Source: Onthophagus taurus (lineage: Eukaryota > Arthropoda > Insecta > Coleoptera > Scarabaeidae). From it: a DNA stretch of 64,000 nucleotides. Positions 26,458 through 36,896 of this stretch are shown here, one piece after another (position 1 is the first letter of the stretch; each line of letters begins with the position of its first letter). The stretch is from positions 6,517,501 to 6,581,500 of the forward strand of contig NC_091971.1 in assembly GCF_036711975.1 (NCBI RefSeq). The letters run 5' to 3'. The notes under the pieces are model-generated. The model was not told the origin of the DNA and did not search any database. It saw nothing but the letters and a program-made list of their open reading frames with translations. Both the position numbers and the translations under genes were made by a program.

Positions 26458-28037
26458 TGGATATTCAAGAGACGTTTCGATCTGAAGATATCAAGACGGA
26501 TTTTTTTGATTTCGTGGTGACTTCAGAAGGGGATACTCAATTTACAAAACAAATGCGTACCGTCAATACATTTCTGGCGAACGGCACCACCGATGAACCA
26601 AAAGAAACGAATAACAATATGCTAACAACGGCGGAAATGAGCGCTGTAACGACTTCCGTGGCCAACGAGGCGAGCAATTTCGACTCTACGTTCTGGGGAG
26701 ACAAGGAAACTGTTAGGATAGAAACCGCTATTTTGGAAGATTTAAATAAGTACTGTTGGACGACGGACCAGGATGGCGTGGGGGTTCCGGTTTCAAAGAG
26801 TGGTACTAATACCGACGGACACATTTACACCTTAACAGTATTGAATGGTATGGACCAAAACGCTACGTGGTACCGACCGCCTTTGGCAACCATAATTAAA
26901 GAAGAGGACGGGACGATTTCGAATACGTCGATGGATCACATCCAAACGACCGGTTTGGATATTGATTCCATTTTGAGTATAATGCCCGGACAGATTAACG
27001 GATTCAATAATAATTTTAATGAGTCTACGATTAGTCCGAATACGGACGGGTTAATCAAATCCGAACCGTACTCTTACGAAGATAGTGGTTACGCCGATAA
27101 TAAGGACGAATTGGCAAATTCTTTGATAATAGACACTCCGCTTTTAGAGGCGCACGATAGTTTTAACAATAATAATAACGATTGGAAAATAAATAATAAT
27201 AATTCGACGACATCGACGACGGCCAACGGAGGAACACCGGATTCGTTATTAAGGAGTGCTTTGCAAGGGAAAGCTTTCGTGAGATATAACGGCATGAAAA
27301 CGAAAACGGAAAACAATAGTGAGTTACGAAGGGTGTTGTCAACGCCGCCGAATAAAACCGAAACCGTTTTTATTAAAGAAGAACCCGATAAGATCCCAAC
27401 GATTGTAGCTGGAATTGATATAAACGGAACTGTAATTTTCGAAGAACAAATATCACAAAGACACACCGATTCGGATAACCCATCGAGCACGCATAGTATG
27501 GACGATATTCTTTTATCGCAATTAGATAATCCTTATCCGGAGGATTATGAAAAATTGAAAAGGATAGCGAATGAAGTTGCAGAATCTGTAAATCAATTTT
27601 GTCCTTTGGATGGTACGGGAGAACCAATATACACGATTACGCCAGATCAGATTAACATTTTAAGTAATATCAATTCCCCAATTTCAATTACCGCTGCTCC
27701 TGTGGTGACTAGCACGAAAACCACAACGAAGAAATACAAACGATCCAATAGCAACGCGAAACAGTCTTCTGTTCAAAATGCAACCTCGACAAGTAACGGT
27801 GTTAGAAAGGAACGTAGCTTACACTATTGCAGTATTTGTTCGAAGGGTTTTAAAGATAAGTACTCGGTAAACGTCCACATCCGCACTCATACGGGCGAAA
27901 AACCTTTCTCGTGCGGTTTGTGCGGTAAGAGTTTTAGACAGAAAGCTCATCTGGCCAAACACTATCAAACCCACATTGCTCAGAAAAATGCAGCTACCGC
28001 TGGAAGCGTACCGACAGCGAAAACAAAAAGCAGGTAG
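26457..28037 (+). CDS. C2H2 zinc-finger transcription factor, two C-terminal fingers
   Basis: The frame encodes 526 residues. I chose the ATG at 26457 because an in-frame TAG lies at 26391-26393, no in-frame ATG lies between them, and a good splice acceptor (pyrimidine tract then CAG, 26348-26354) shows that the exon starts in 5' UTR. Two classical fingers sit at the C-terminus: C458-X2-C461-X12-H474-X3-H478, the linker TGEKPF, then C486-X2-C489-X12-H502-X3-H506, followed by a 20-residue basic tail. The long N-terminal part is acidic and low in complexity, with polyasparagine around residues 231-248 and three sumoylation-type motifs, IKEE (K148), IKSE (K201) and IKEE (K307), as often found in transcription regulators. 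It is therefore probably a nuclear DNA-binding regulator. I do not recognise a named orthologue with certainty. Oddity: the stop sits inside CAG|GTAGCT, which could act as a splice donor, so a longer isoform is possible. Confidence 0.9.
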   Translation: MDIQETFRSEDIKTDFFDFVVTSEGDTQFTKQMRTVNTFLANGTTDEPKETNNNMLTTAEMSAVTTSVANEASNFDSTFWGDKETVRIETAILEDLNKYCWTTDQDGVGVPVSKSGTNTDGHIYTLTVLNGMDQNATWYRPPLATIIKEEDGTISNTSMDHIQTTGLDIDSILSIMPGQINGFNNNFNESTISPNTDGLIKSEPYSYEDSGYADNKDELANSLIIDTPLLEAHDSFNNNNNDWKINNNNSTTSTTANGGTPDSLLRSALQGKAFVRYNGMKTKTENNSELRRVLSTPPNKTETVFIKEEPDKIPTIVAGIDINGTVIFEEQISQRHTDSDNPSSTHSMDDILLSQLDNPYPEDYEKLKRIANEVAESVNQFCPLDGTGEPIYTITPDQINILSNINSPISITAAPVVTSTKTTTKKYKRSNSNAKQSSVQNATSTSNGVRKERSLHYCSICSKGFKDKYSVNVHIRTHTGEKPFSCGLCGKSFRQKAHLAKHYQTHIAQKNAATAGSVPTAKTKSR

Positions 28038-28132
28038 CTCTTAAACTAAAAATACAACGACGTTGGCTGTTATGCTTATATGTATTAGATTTTTAACAAT
28101 AATTAGGATTTTCTCACAAAAATTTTTAAAAG

Positions 28133-28138
28133 AATAAA
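28133..28138 (+). terminator. Proximal polyadenylation signal AATAAA
   Basis: AATAAA lies 96 nt after the zinc-finger stop codon and is followed within 40 nt by a T-rich tract (28178-28190). It could define a short mRNA isoform. Confidence 0.4.
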
Positions 28139-30098
28139 TCGTGAAACTAACATGATAAGCGCGCTCTGTACCATTTGTTTTTTTTTTTTTGAGAATGAGG
28201 AATTATTGCAATTGGAATTATTTCGTTATTTTTGTGAAACTCAATTTCCTTTTGTATTTCGATATTTTTTGTATTTTAATTTTTTTGTATTCCGATTTTT
28301 TTTTTGTATTTCGTTTTTGTTCCTAAGCTTAATTTGTATTTTCGTGTGTATATTTTGCTGTGATGTGAAAATTTCTAACTTTGAGAAAGAAAAAGAAAAA
28401 TCATACGAAAAGAGAGTGAAATGTAAGTGAAGATTCTTGCCATTTCTGTATTATTTATACGTATAATAATAAGAGTACCGGATGATTGTTTAAACGTTAC
28501 GTTTAATTAGATTATAAAAATTATTGACGTTAAAGCATTAAAATTCCAACTTATCTTTTCCCAATTAGAAGAAGAAACCGTTTGATTTCTCCACGTTAAA
28601 AGAGAAACTTAATTATTTATGAGTAACAGCAAAAACTTTGTAATACAGAATGTGATACATTGTAGACAAGAGTAGAGATATTTTAAGAAAGTAGACAAAA
28701 AAATTTCTTATTAAATAATCATCCTGTACCTAATAATCAATACATTCCTTTACTTTTACGAAAGCTAGATATTTACGTATTTAATTCCTTGCGTATTAAT
28801 TAAAAAAAGAAATTGTAGATTTCGTTTAATTTATTATTTATAAAACCTTAAATCTTTTTTGTTTGCCTTTTATGTTTTTCGTTTATTTAGAACTATTTAC
28901 GTTGTTAAAAAAGTGTATTATCAATGTTAGGCAAAACAGGGTAAATTTTTTTCGAATCAATACTAACTAATAAAATAAATTCATCCACACATTTATCTGT
29001 CATAAGATTGGCTGATTGTTCTTTGTTTGTTTCTTTAATGTCTCGTACTGTTAAGTTTTAATTAGTTTTTTTTTTCTTTTTTTGTATATTCCTAACGAAC
29101 TATAGTATTACATCAATTAGCCAATCTTAATTATCGTACATACGTTTAAATCGTTTCTTATTTTATTTTTTTTATTAGTTTTTAGCTTTTCTTAGTCTAT
29201 TACACTTTTTTTTTCGTTTTTTTTTGTTAGGTGTTAGTCAGACAAAAGTTTACCATACAATAAGGCATTACAATGACCTTACATTTACCTACATAATACT
29301 CACAATGTGTAAAAAGTATTTAATAATTAATAATAACGTAAAATCGAATAGTTTTATTGTTATTATTGTGTATATTTAATTTATTTAAGCTATAAGGAGG
29401 CGCGAAAACGATCAAAACATGTGTTAAATTAAAAGAAAATATTTTATTACCACCAACTCTCAGATTGTTGTTTATTGTGTATTATTTTTATAAAGTTTAT
29501 CTACGTTACGATTATATTACTATAATTTGTTGGACCGTTCATTTTGTTTTTTATGTTCTATTTTCTCATTTACTGCATACCGTTCCAACAGTCGCATTAT
29601 TTTTCGACTGAAAATCAATATTCTGTCCCAAACAGCTAGTTACTTGCCACGGTTATGGGTTACATCCATATGTTTTTCTTCAATACCTGGATCTCAATAT
29701 CTTGAGTAACACAGCTTGCCTGTAACACGCCACAAAACGAACGAACTACTACTGCCAATTGAATAAGTGTGTTCTAATTACTATACACTACAAAGACACA
29801 AAATAAACATAAAACGATACAGAACCGTTGTTGTTAAATCGCTATAAATGTTAACAACGTTGACGAAAACGCGAAGAAACGTCATTTTGTAATTGTACTA
29901 TTTTTTTAATTATTACTTTTAACGAACAACGAGCCATAGATGTAGTTCTATATATGTTTTTGTATAGTTTTATAAAATTTTATAAAGTTCTCTTTATTAT
30001 TTGTAATATTGATTTTATTAAACGGAAAGTATTTTATATATAGTTTCTATATTATTACATTTTATAATTTTTATAATATATAATTCTCAACTCATTAC

Positions 30099-30104
30099 AA
30101 TAAA
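30099..30104 (+). terminator. Distal polyadenylation signal AATAAA
   Basis: AATAAA followed within about 20 nt by T-rich sequence (TTTTTGTAAAAATTTC), then a change to less T-rich sequence. It would give a 3' UTR of about 2.1 kb for the zinc-finger gene. Confidence 0.4.
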
Positions 30105-30197
30105 CAATTTTTGTAAAAATTTCTTCTTTGTTTTATTTTGTGTTTTCAATGAAACAAATGCCATCCAGACACGACCTCACTCACTTCAATTTCACAC

Positions 30198-30881
30198 TAG
30201 CGCCATCTCCTGTTCGCTAGCTGTTTCAAATAATAATATTTAAATCATACAAACATACCATATTATTGACAATAATAACAATTCTAATAGATATTAATAT
30301 TTGTGAAATATTGTTTATAGAGTGTATGGGAGTTGTATGGATTTAATGCAAAAAAGTAAATAATAAAATTGCCCGCCATCTATTGCCCGGTGATCGTTTC
30401 TATTGGACTCACAGTCCGCCGTATGTGACTGTGTAAGCACGTGTACTAGAACCTTGAAAATTTTACCTACAAATTCAAAGTTACAAAAATTACAAATATT
30501 ACAAATAAATTACAAATAAAGTCATTTTGGTTACAAATTAAAAATTCTCCCTCCAGTTTAAAAATAAGTAATAGTCCCAGTTGTGCTGCCATCTTTTAAT
30601 CAGGTCGTTGACTTCTAAAATTAGGTTATAATTCCAATCATTGGGTATAATTATAGTTTGGTAAAAGATCTCAAAGATTTCTAAAACATGAAGATGTGGA
30701 TAATGTGCATATTAATATAAACTAGAAATCTGCATTGATTGAATTTTAGAATCCTTTTGTATTCAGATAATAATTTTTTTTAATCCTTTCTGTTTTTGTT
30801 CAAAAGATGGCGCAATGAAACATCTTGAATGTAGAAAAACATACTATTCATCTGTTAATTTGTGTAATTATGTCGCCATCT
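30198..30881. promoter_or_regulatory. Cluster of five AGATGGC-type (CTCF-like) motifs
   Basis: AGATGGCGCTA (minus, 30198-30208), AGATGGCG (minus, 30375-30382), AGATGGCAGC (minus, about 30586-30595), AGATGGCGC (plus, 30805-30813) and AGATGGCG (minus, 30874-30881) lie within 690 bp of otherwise AT-rich DNA. The core AGRKGGCGC is the published type of insect CTCF core, and the cluster lies between the zinc-finger gene and the next candidate gene. Binding is inference. Single further copies occur at 36197, 36929 and 50797. Confidence 0.4.
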
Positions 30882-31117
30882 ATTGGAATAAAGCTACACT
30901 TTTAGTAGGCAACTTATAAAATATAACACTAGAGGTCTTATTTAAAATAAACTTTCTAAAATAAATAATTTTTAATAGTATAAATTTTGATTATAAAAAA
31001 CTTATATTATTTTTCAAAGATATTTACTTATCAATCTGATTTCAATTTAATTTTTTTTTAAATTTTTTCTCAACATTTTAACCTAATCTAACGTTAAATA
31101 TTCCCTGCATTTTAGTG

Positions 31118-31342
31118 TTATTGGTTTAATATTTCAAGCAACATTCGGGTTTTATCAGTAATTGTGCCACGTTCTGCTGCACATTTTCCAGAACAAAGGG
31201 CCATTAATGCGCTTCCTACACGGAGATATTCGGCAGTCACCTGGTTACTGGGGTCGTGAGGGTCCGGGTTTCCAAAATGCCTGGATGCAGCAAAGCAACC
31301 TTTGGGAGCTCGCTCTCTCTGCGTTTCGGGAGCACTGAACAT
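31118..31342 (-). CDS. Small ORF of 74 aa with an X-box in front, possible ciliary protein
   Basis: A single uninterrupted frame starts at ATG 31342 and ends at TAA 31118. It stands out as a GC-richer, codon-balanced block in very AT-rich surroundings. The product is hydrophilic: basic near the N-terminus (RERAPKG), then a helix-like C-terminal half (TAEYLRVGSALMALCSG, then KTRMLLEILNQ). It has no signal peptide or membrane segment. I do not recognise the family. A perfect match to the RFX X-box lies 14 bp upstream of the ATG, close to where X-boxes sit in ciliary genes, so a role in cilia or flagella is a reasonable inference. The close spacing means the 5' UTR would be very short or the motif transcribed. 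It could also be a non-coding promoter segment. Confidence 0.4.
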   Translation of the reverse strand: MFSAPETQRERAPKGCFAASRHFGNPDPHDPSNQVTAEYLRVGSALMALCSGKCAAERGTITDKTRMLLEILNQ

Positions 31343-31355
31343 CGATCTCCCGGCC

Positions 31356-31369
31356 GTAACCCTGGCAAC
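31356..31369 (-). promoter_or_regulatory. RFX X-box, GTAACCCTGGCAAC
   Basis: This 14-mer matches the RFX-family consensus GTNRCC-N2-RGYAAC at every position. It lies immediately upstream of the 74-residue minus-strand ORF. RFX factors drive ciliary genes in animals including insects. Confidence 0.55.
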
Positions 31370-31382
31370 CGCATCGAGGTAT

Positions 31383-34300
31383 TAGTTTAAGACGTTACTT
31401 ACATAATAGTATAACTTCCTTTTCTTTTTAACTTTCCTTTTTTTCCAGCATTAAATTTTTTTTTAACATTACCAATAAATTTCATCTTAATTAATTTTCT
31501 TTTACTTTTTTGATGTTTTTTGTACATTAATAAATAATTGCTTTTCTTAATTTAATGAGGAAATGAAAAGATTGATGGATAGTCACATGTGCGTATTAAA
31601 TTCTTTGTTATACTCAACGCTTTGTGCGGATAAATTTAACGCTCTCGCTACATATTGCGTAATGCCTCTTGTTTTGATTGGGAACAGTTCAATTGAAATC
31701 CAAAATTGAACGATCAATGCGGAGTCTGTTAATTGCAAATATCTGCTCTTCGGCGCTTACTAAAGTTACGCTTTTAATTAAAATATCAATTAATGCATTG
31801 GTTTCGCTTGAAATTAATCGTTAAAATTTCACAATTTAATTATAAAATAATGTTCCTTTAAAATCCAAAGCGATTAAATTTAGTATTTGACGCTTGAAAT
31901 TGAAACAATAATTTTAAAAGAAAATTCCCGTTAGATTTTTGGCAACATTCTCGACACCCTAGAGCCATAAAACTTCATCTCGGGAACAGTTCGACCTTGA
32001 TTTACTGTCACCCCCTGTGGCGATCACCCTCTCAGTCCAGGAATTGATCCTTTTGGAGGTCATCCACTCGTCTATCCTACGGGACGTCGTCTCGCTTGCT
32101 CTTCCCGTTTCTACATTGCATGAATTTTAATTAGGGCCTCCGAGCGACGTAATCAAACAAGAAGAAGAGGAGGGTGCACTTGCGGACAAAGTAAACCGGC
32201 TGGAGATCTTAAAACTGCGATAAAAGGCCCTCTTTTGCACCCCCGCCCGTGGACGTTTACGCGCCCTGCGAACCAATTACCGCCTCGGTTAATGAAATAA
32301 CGTAACGGACGAAGACGGAGAACGTGCTCAGAATGGTGGCGGCGAACTTGGTTCTTAAGCCGCCCCTGACCCTTAAAAGCGTCAAGCCCTTAAACAAAGA
32401 ACGTACTGTGGCAGCAAACGTTCGACCCCTTCACTACCGTGAAAATGGGTGTGTTTACGAGGTTTATAGTTGGTACGCCACTGATATCAAACATAACGTA
32501 GTTTACATTAAATATCAAACTGTTTTATTACAATTTCATTTTTTGGGACTCAAAAAAATCTGAAATCCTAGTAATAAACGTAAAAGTCATCTGTCTTCAT
32601 CAGACGCTTTTCTGTTTGAATCGATTTTTGCGTTTTCTCTCCACCGAGTCCCTTTTTCCTTGACGACATCCTATGGGAGATGGGGAAAGAGGGCATAAGC
32701 GGCATAAGATCGCTACGGTTCTCTATTAAAACACATGTTACTTCTCCCGAAGGATTGCCTGGACCGGACTCTACAGTAAATATTTTTAGAACACGTGAGA
32801 TGGATAAGAATTTCACTAGGGATGGTCCCTTTTCCTTTACTGAAAAATATAACCAACGTTTTTTTTTTTAATTTTATTTAGTGTCTCGGTGTAATGCCTA
32901 TTATCTCCTTTTACGGTCATATTCTACATTACGTCGTCCGAGTAAACTTTACAACTTGCTCGTTATTTTACGCTTTAGCGGTTCTCGACGTTCTCAAAGT
33001 TACTGGAAACTTACTAACAAGTACACAGAACGTAAATTTTGTATTTGCAATGTATTTTTTTTTTGATTTTTTAATTAAAAGGAGAAAACTAAAAGGATGT
33101 AAGGAAAGATTGAAATATGAGGAAAAACCCAGAAAATTAGAGATACAAAAGAAATAAAGTGGAGTGAGTGCATAAATGTAAAGTAAAAACGCAGACATAA
33201 ACCGTGAACTATAAAGATAGTTTAAGCCAGAAGAAAGAAGCTGAGAGCACGCCAAAACGTAGAAAATGCTATAATTTGGAAGTTGCCAAAATAATCAGAA
33301 TGTAAGAATAAATCCACAAAAATAAATAATGAAAGAATCCAATTACGCTAAGAAGCAAAGCTAAGATGCTAGAACGGGAGAATCTGGAATTAAGCGCCAA
33401 ATGGTATCTTCTGCACAAAAAATGAGAAAGAAGCCAAAATATTATAGAAAACAGAAAATGGAGCTAGAATGAAGCCAAGAAGAAGGAATTTAGAAACAAA
33501 CCAGGACTTTGAAAATTCAAGAAAAGATTAAGAATAACCCAGAACTAGGAAGATACCCGATAAGAGTTCAATTTTTTCACTTTGACACTCCCTTGGGTCA
33601 TCATACTGCTTCATTTTCTGAATTAATATGTTGTAAATCTTAGTAAGGATGTTCCATTTCAGTGCGTGTGCAGACAAAAAAGCACTATTTACGGATTTCT
33701 AGTTTCCAAGTGCAGTTCTTTTGAGTTATCTTGACAAACAATTAACAATGTTATGTTGCCTATCGGAAATGTAATTTTGCGTAGAAGTAAATCGGTTGAT
33801 AACGTCTAGTTGGAATGTTTCTTGTTCACTGATCTGCGTATGTATATCGCGATTAAATGTCGGGTTTAATTTTGATTATTCCAACTGCTCATGGTGATTG
33901 CAACATACGTATTTAAAATAAAATTTAACGAGGATTATTAGCAACTATTTAATTAAAACGTTGTCTATAAATTTTCATCACTATTAAGTAGTTCTTTTTT
34001 GTTTCTAAGTTTTAAGATGTTGTATCACTTTTTATTCAATTTCTCCAGAGAGACATTCCAGTCCGCTCCAGAAAAGTTTTCCAATTTTCTCCCTTTAATT
34101 TCCGTCTGCTATTTCGAGTTTTTCTTTTTTCTCTAATCGAAATGTAAAACTTATTTTATAAGAATTTAAACCAGTTGATTTTAATCTTTTAGTAAGTATC
34201 TTGCGATAAATTTGAATTTGGCGATTCTTTTTTAGATGCGATTAGAATCTATTGTTATTAAAGGCTATGCTGTAAATAGACTTTCACAAACACCTTGAAT

Positions 34301-34600
34301 CAACCAAAAAAAAAAAAACCATTCTATTACGATTCAATTGTGGAGAAATCCAATTGTTTAAGGAACATCCAATTACTACTCCGGATTAAGAGCACTTTAA
34401 TTCCTTTTGTTCCACACCTAAACTTTTTTTGTTTCCTTTATCCATTTGTACTTACGTAAACTCTTTTCAATCCTTTTTTATTATTTTTTAATTCTGATCC
34501 TGAAGTGTTTGTGTGGATATAAAGATGAAATTTTCTTAAAAAAAAAGATTTTTTTTTGATAATTCTAAATTTAAGCATTAGGTAGAGTGCGTATCAAAAT
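31383..34600. other. Non-coding stretch
   Basis: No gene is supported. A GC-richer block at 31960-32420 has no recognisable product. At 33230-33540 the sequence is purine-rich with loosely repeated AGAA and GCCAA words, possibly an old repeat. The remainder is AT-rich. Confidence 0.4.
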
Positions 34601-34609
34601 ATTTTTAAA

Positions 34610-35095
34610 TTAAGACGAAGAAGGCCTTGTGCGGCTCGACGCCCGGCTTTAGGCCAATTAATAAAAACGACGCGCGGTGCGGCGTCGCGACGAATCCGCC
34701 GACGCCGATTGGCCAACGGGGGCGTGAACGCCGACCCGGACGTGGGCGGCACACAGTCTCGCAGCAGCTGGTCGTCATGGCGACGGGTCAGAGCAGATAT
34801 TGATCTGCGTGATGTTGGGAATCCCCCTACGGCGTCTCTTCTCCTCTCAGCCCCGCGCCCTCGTTTCCCCTCCGGCGTCCCGACGTTCTCACCCTCTCGC
34901 TCCCGAAAGCTCCAGACAAGAACAGGAGCAACGTATACACACACGTACTAAACCGAAAAGGTGAAGGGCGGTGAGGGGGGCCCGAGCCGTCTTCCTCTCT
35001 TTGACCGGACTGATGGCAATGCCGCTGGTGCCCCAGAATGAAATTTTTAAGTCTTTCCGAGGGGGCGATTCGATCCGCGGAGAAGGCGTCCAAAA
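34610..35095. promoter_or_regulatory. GC-rich, CpG-rich promoter-like island
   Basis: In AT-rich surroundings this block is rich in CG dinucleotides (for example GACGCGCGGTGCGGCGTCGCG near 34669). It contains an inverted CCAAT box (GATTGGCCA at 34708-34716), GGGGGCG and GGGCGG boxes, and an X-box-like near-palindrome GTCGTCATGGCGAC at 34771-34784 that differs from the RFX consensus at two positions. Open frames exist in several phases on both strands, as expected of GC-rich DNA, and none is recognisable. I interpret it as a promoter or first-exon region; its direction is unclear. Confidence 0.4.
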
Positions 35096-35663
35096 CGAGA
35101 GAAACTTTGCTAGTTAAATTTGATTATTTGACAAATTTTACGTTTGCCGACGAATAAATGGTTTCCAAATTGTTGGTTTAAGTTCTTCAAGAAAAGACCT
35201 TTGTAATATAAGGGATGCCATCGGAGTAACCGCTAAAGCTATAAATGAAACAATGTGATATGGTGCTCATCATCGCAGCTGATTGTGTTAGAGCTGCTTA
35301 TTGTTCATCAAACAATAGGTACTGATAGAAAATGGGCTAACGGGTTTAGTTGCAGCCTTTGTTTGCGAACTTCCTTACTAGATTTTGAAAAGGGAAGTTC
35401 AAATACAATTGTTTTTGAGATACTACTTCTTTGACACTTCTTGGGATGCTATTGATGTAGTTGTCTGAGACACATTTATGTATCAGAGAATTTGATGGAA
35501 CTTCAACGACATCTGGAACTAGAAATCTATTTCATTCCTTGATTCTCGGTAATTTGATACAAAATAACGAATCTGTTTGAGTTGGTACTGTATAAGGGGT
35601 ACCAGAATCTTAACTCATTAAGAACTCAATCCCCAATAAGTTACCGTAAATAATAAATAAAAG
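35096..35663. other. Non-coding stretch
   Basis: AT-rich sequence between the GC island and the foldback element. No frame, RNA gene or repeat was recognised. Confidence 0.4.
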
Positions 35664-35665
35664 TA

Positions 35666-36894
35666 CAGGTTGGTTCAAATTCGATGCCGGAATAGGCTAA
35701 CTCAGAAACTATAAGAGTTAGAAAAAAAGTAGCTTACATGTCATGATCTTGTTTTTCAAGACACTGCTAATGCCGAAAACCTCAAAGCGCTATCATCTTT
35801 TGTTTTTCCCCTAGAGGGCAAAATTGAAAATATCGTAAAACCAACAAGCGCAATTATCTTGGTTATTATTAAAGGTGGAGTATTATAACTAAGATATTAT
35901 ATGGACACTTTTTTACAAAGAATTTCATGACGTAGTCAAAAAAGAATTTTTGGTTTTAGATTTTGAGATATCATGACAACCACTGATTATTCACGTCAAA
36001 GAAATTAAATTTACAGTTTCCTGTAAATTATAATAACTAAAAATTAAAAAAACATATTTCTGATATTTGAAACAAATACATTTGTTGAACTATTTAATTT
36101 ATATTTGTTTTACACAAAAGTTGGAATAGATTGCATTATTTCACATTTTTTATTAATACTTAATATTATTATTAAATGTCTTAATAAATTATTGATAGAT
36201 GGCGCTCATATATTTTTTTTAATTCAAATGAACATAGCAACATTTGTTTGTATTCAAAAATTTTCTGAAGTGTCAAATAAAAATGCTGTTTTTTAAGATG
36301 GATTACGAAAATCACGAAAAGTTTAACATGTTAGAATGTTACATATTAGAAAATAAAGTAAATTTTATATAAATTTTTAGTAGAATAATTTTTAGTTATG
36401 GTAATTTACAGGAAACTGTAAATTTAATTTCTTTGACGACACTAAAAAAAGTTTATTTTCAACTTTATTCTAAAACAATAAGAAATAGGCCTATCTAACC
36501 CCATATTTTTGTAATCAGAAAAAAATAACGAATTTAATAAGCGAATAATTAGTGGTTATTTCCATTTAAAAAAACGACAACTGTCATAATATCTCAAAAT
36601 CTAAAACCGAAAAATTTTTTTCGACTACGACATCAAATTCTCTATAAAAAAGTGTCCATATAATGTCTTAGTTATAATACTCCACTTACAATAATAACCA
36701 AGATAATTGCACTTGCTGGTTTTACGATATTTTCAATTTTGGCGTCTAGGGGAAAAACAAAAGACGATAGCGCTTTGAGGTTTTTGGCATTAACAGTATC
36801 TCGAAAAACGAGATCATGACATGTAAGCTACTTTTTTTCTAACTCTTATAGTTTCCGAGATAGCCTATTCGGACATCGAATTTGAACCACCCTG
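35666..36894. mobile_element. Long-arm foldback DNA element, 1229 bp
   Basis: The ends are CAGGTTGGTTCAAATTCGATG on the left and its inverted near-copy ending at 36894, each flanked by TA (35664-35665, 36895-36896). The inverted arms are several hundred bases long. Matching landmarks include CTAACTCTTATAGTTTC, TTTGAGGTTTT, GATAATTGC and an inner pair around TACAGTTTCCTGTAAATT at 36012 and 36407. The loop of about 370 bp is AT-rich and contains one AGATGGCGCT motif. No transposase is encoded. TA duplication and CAGGGTG-type ends suggest a non-autonomous Tc1/mariner-type element. Confidence 0.8.
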
Positions 36895-36896
36895 TA

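Larger units (their letters stand above)
28038..30115 (+). other. Probable long 3' UTR of the zinc-finger gene
   Basis: The 2 kb after the stop is extremely AT-rich with many T runs, has no recognisable protein frame, and contains polyadenylation signals near both ends. Long U-rich 3' UTRs are common for insect neural and developmental regulators. That the transcript extends this far is inference from composition and the distal signal. Confidence 0.45.

Noticed and set aside
26537-27627. Minus-strand open frames of up to 133 codons inside the zinc-finger exon
   Set aside because: They are shadows of the plus-strand coding frame, have no domain, and overlap each other.
34594-35093. Three overlapping open frames on both strands of the GC island
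   Set aside because: Long frames are expected by chance in GC-rich DNA. The products are arginine-rich in all phases and have no domain.
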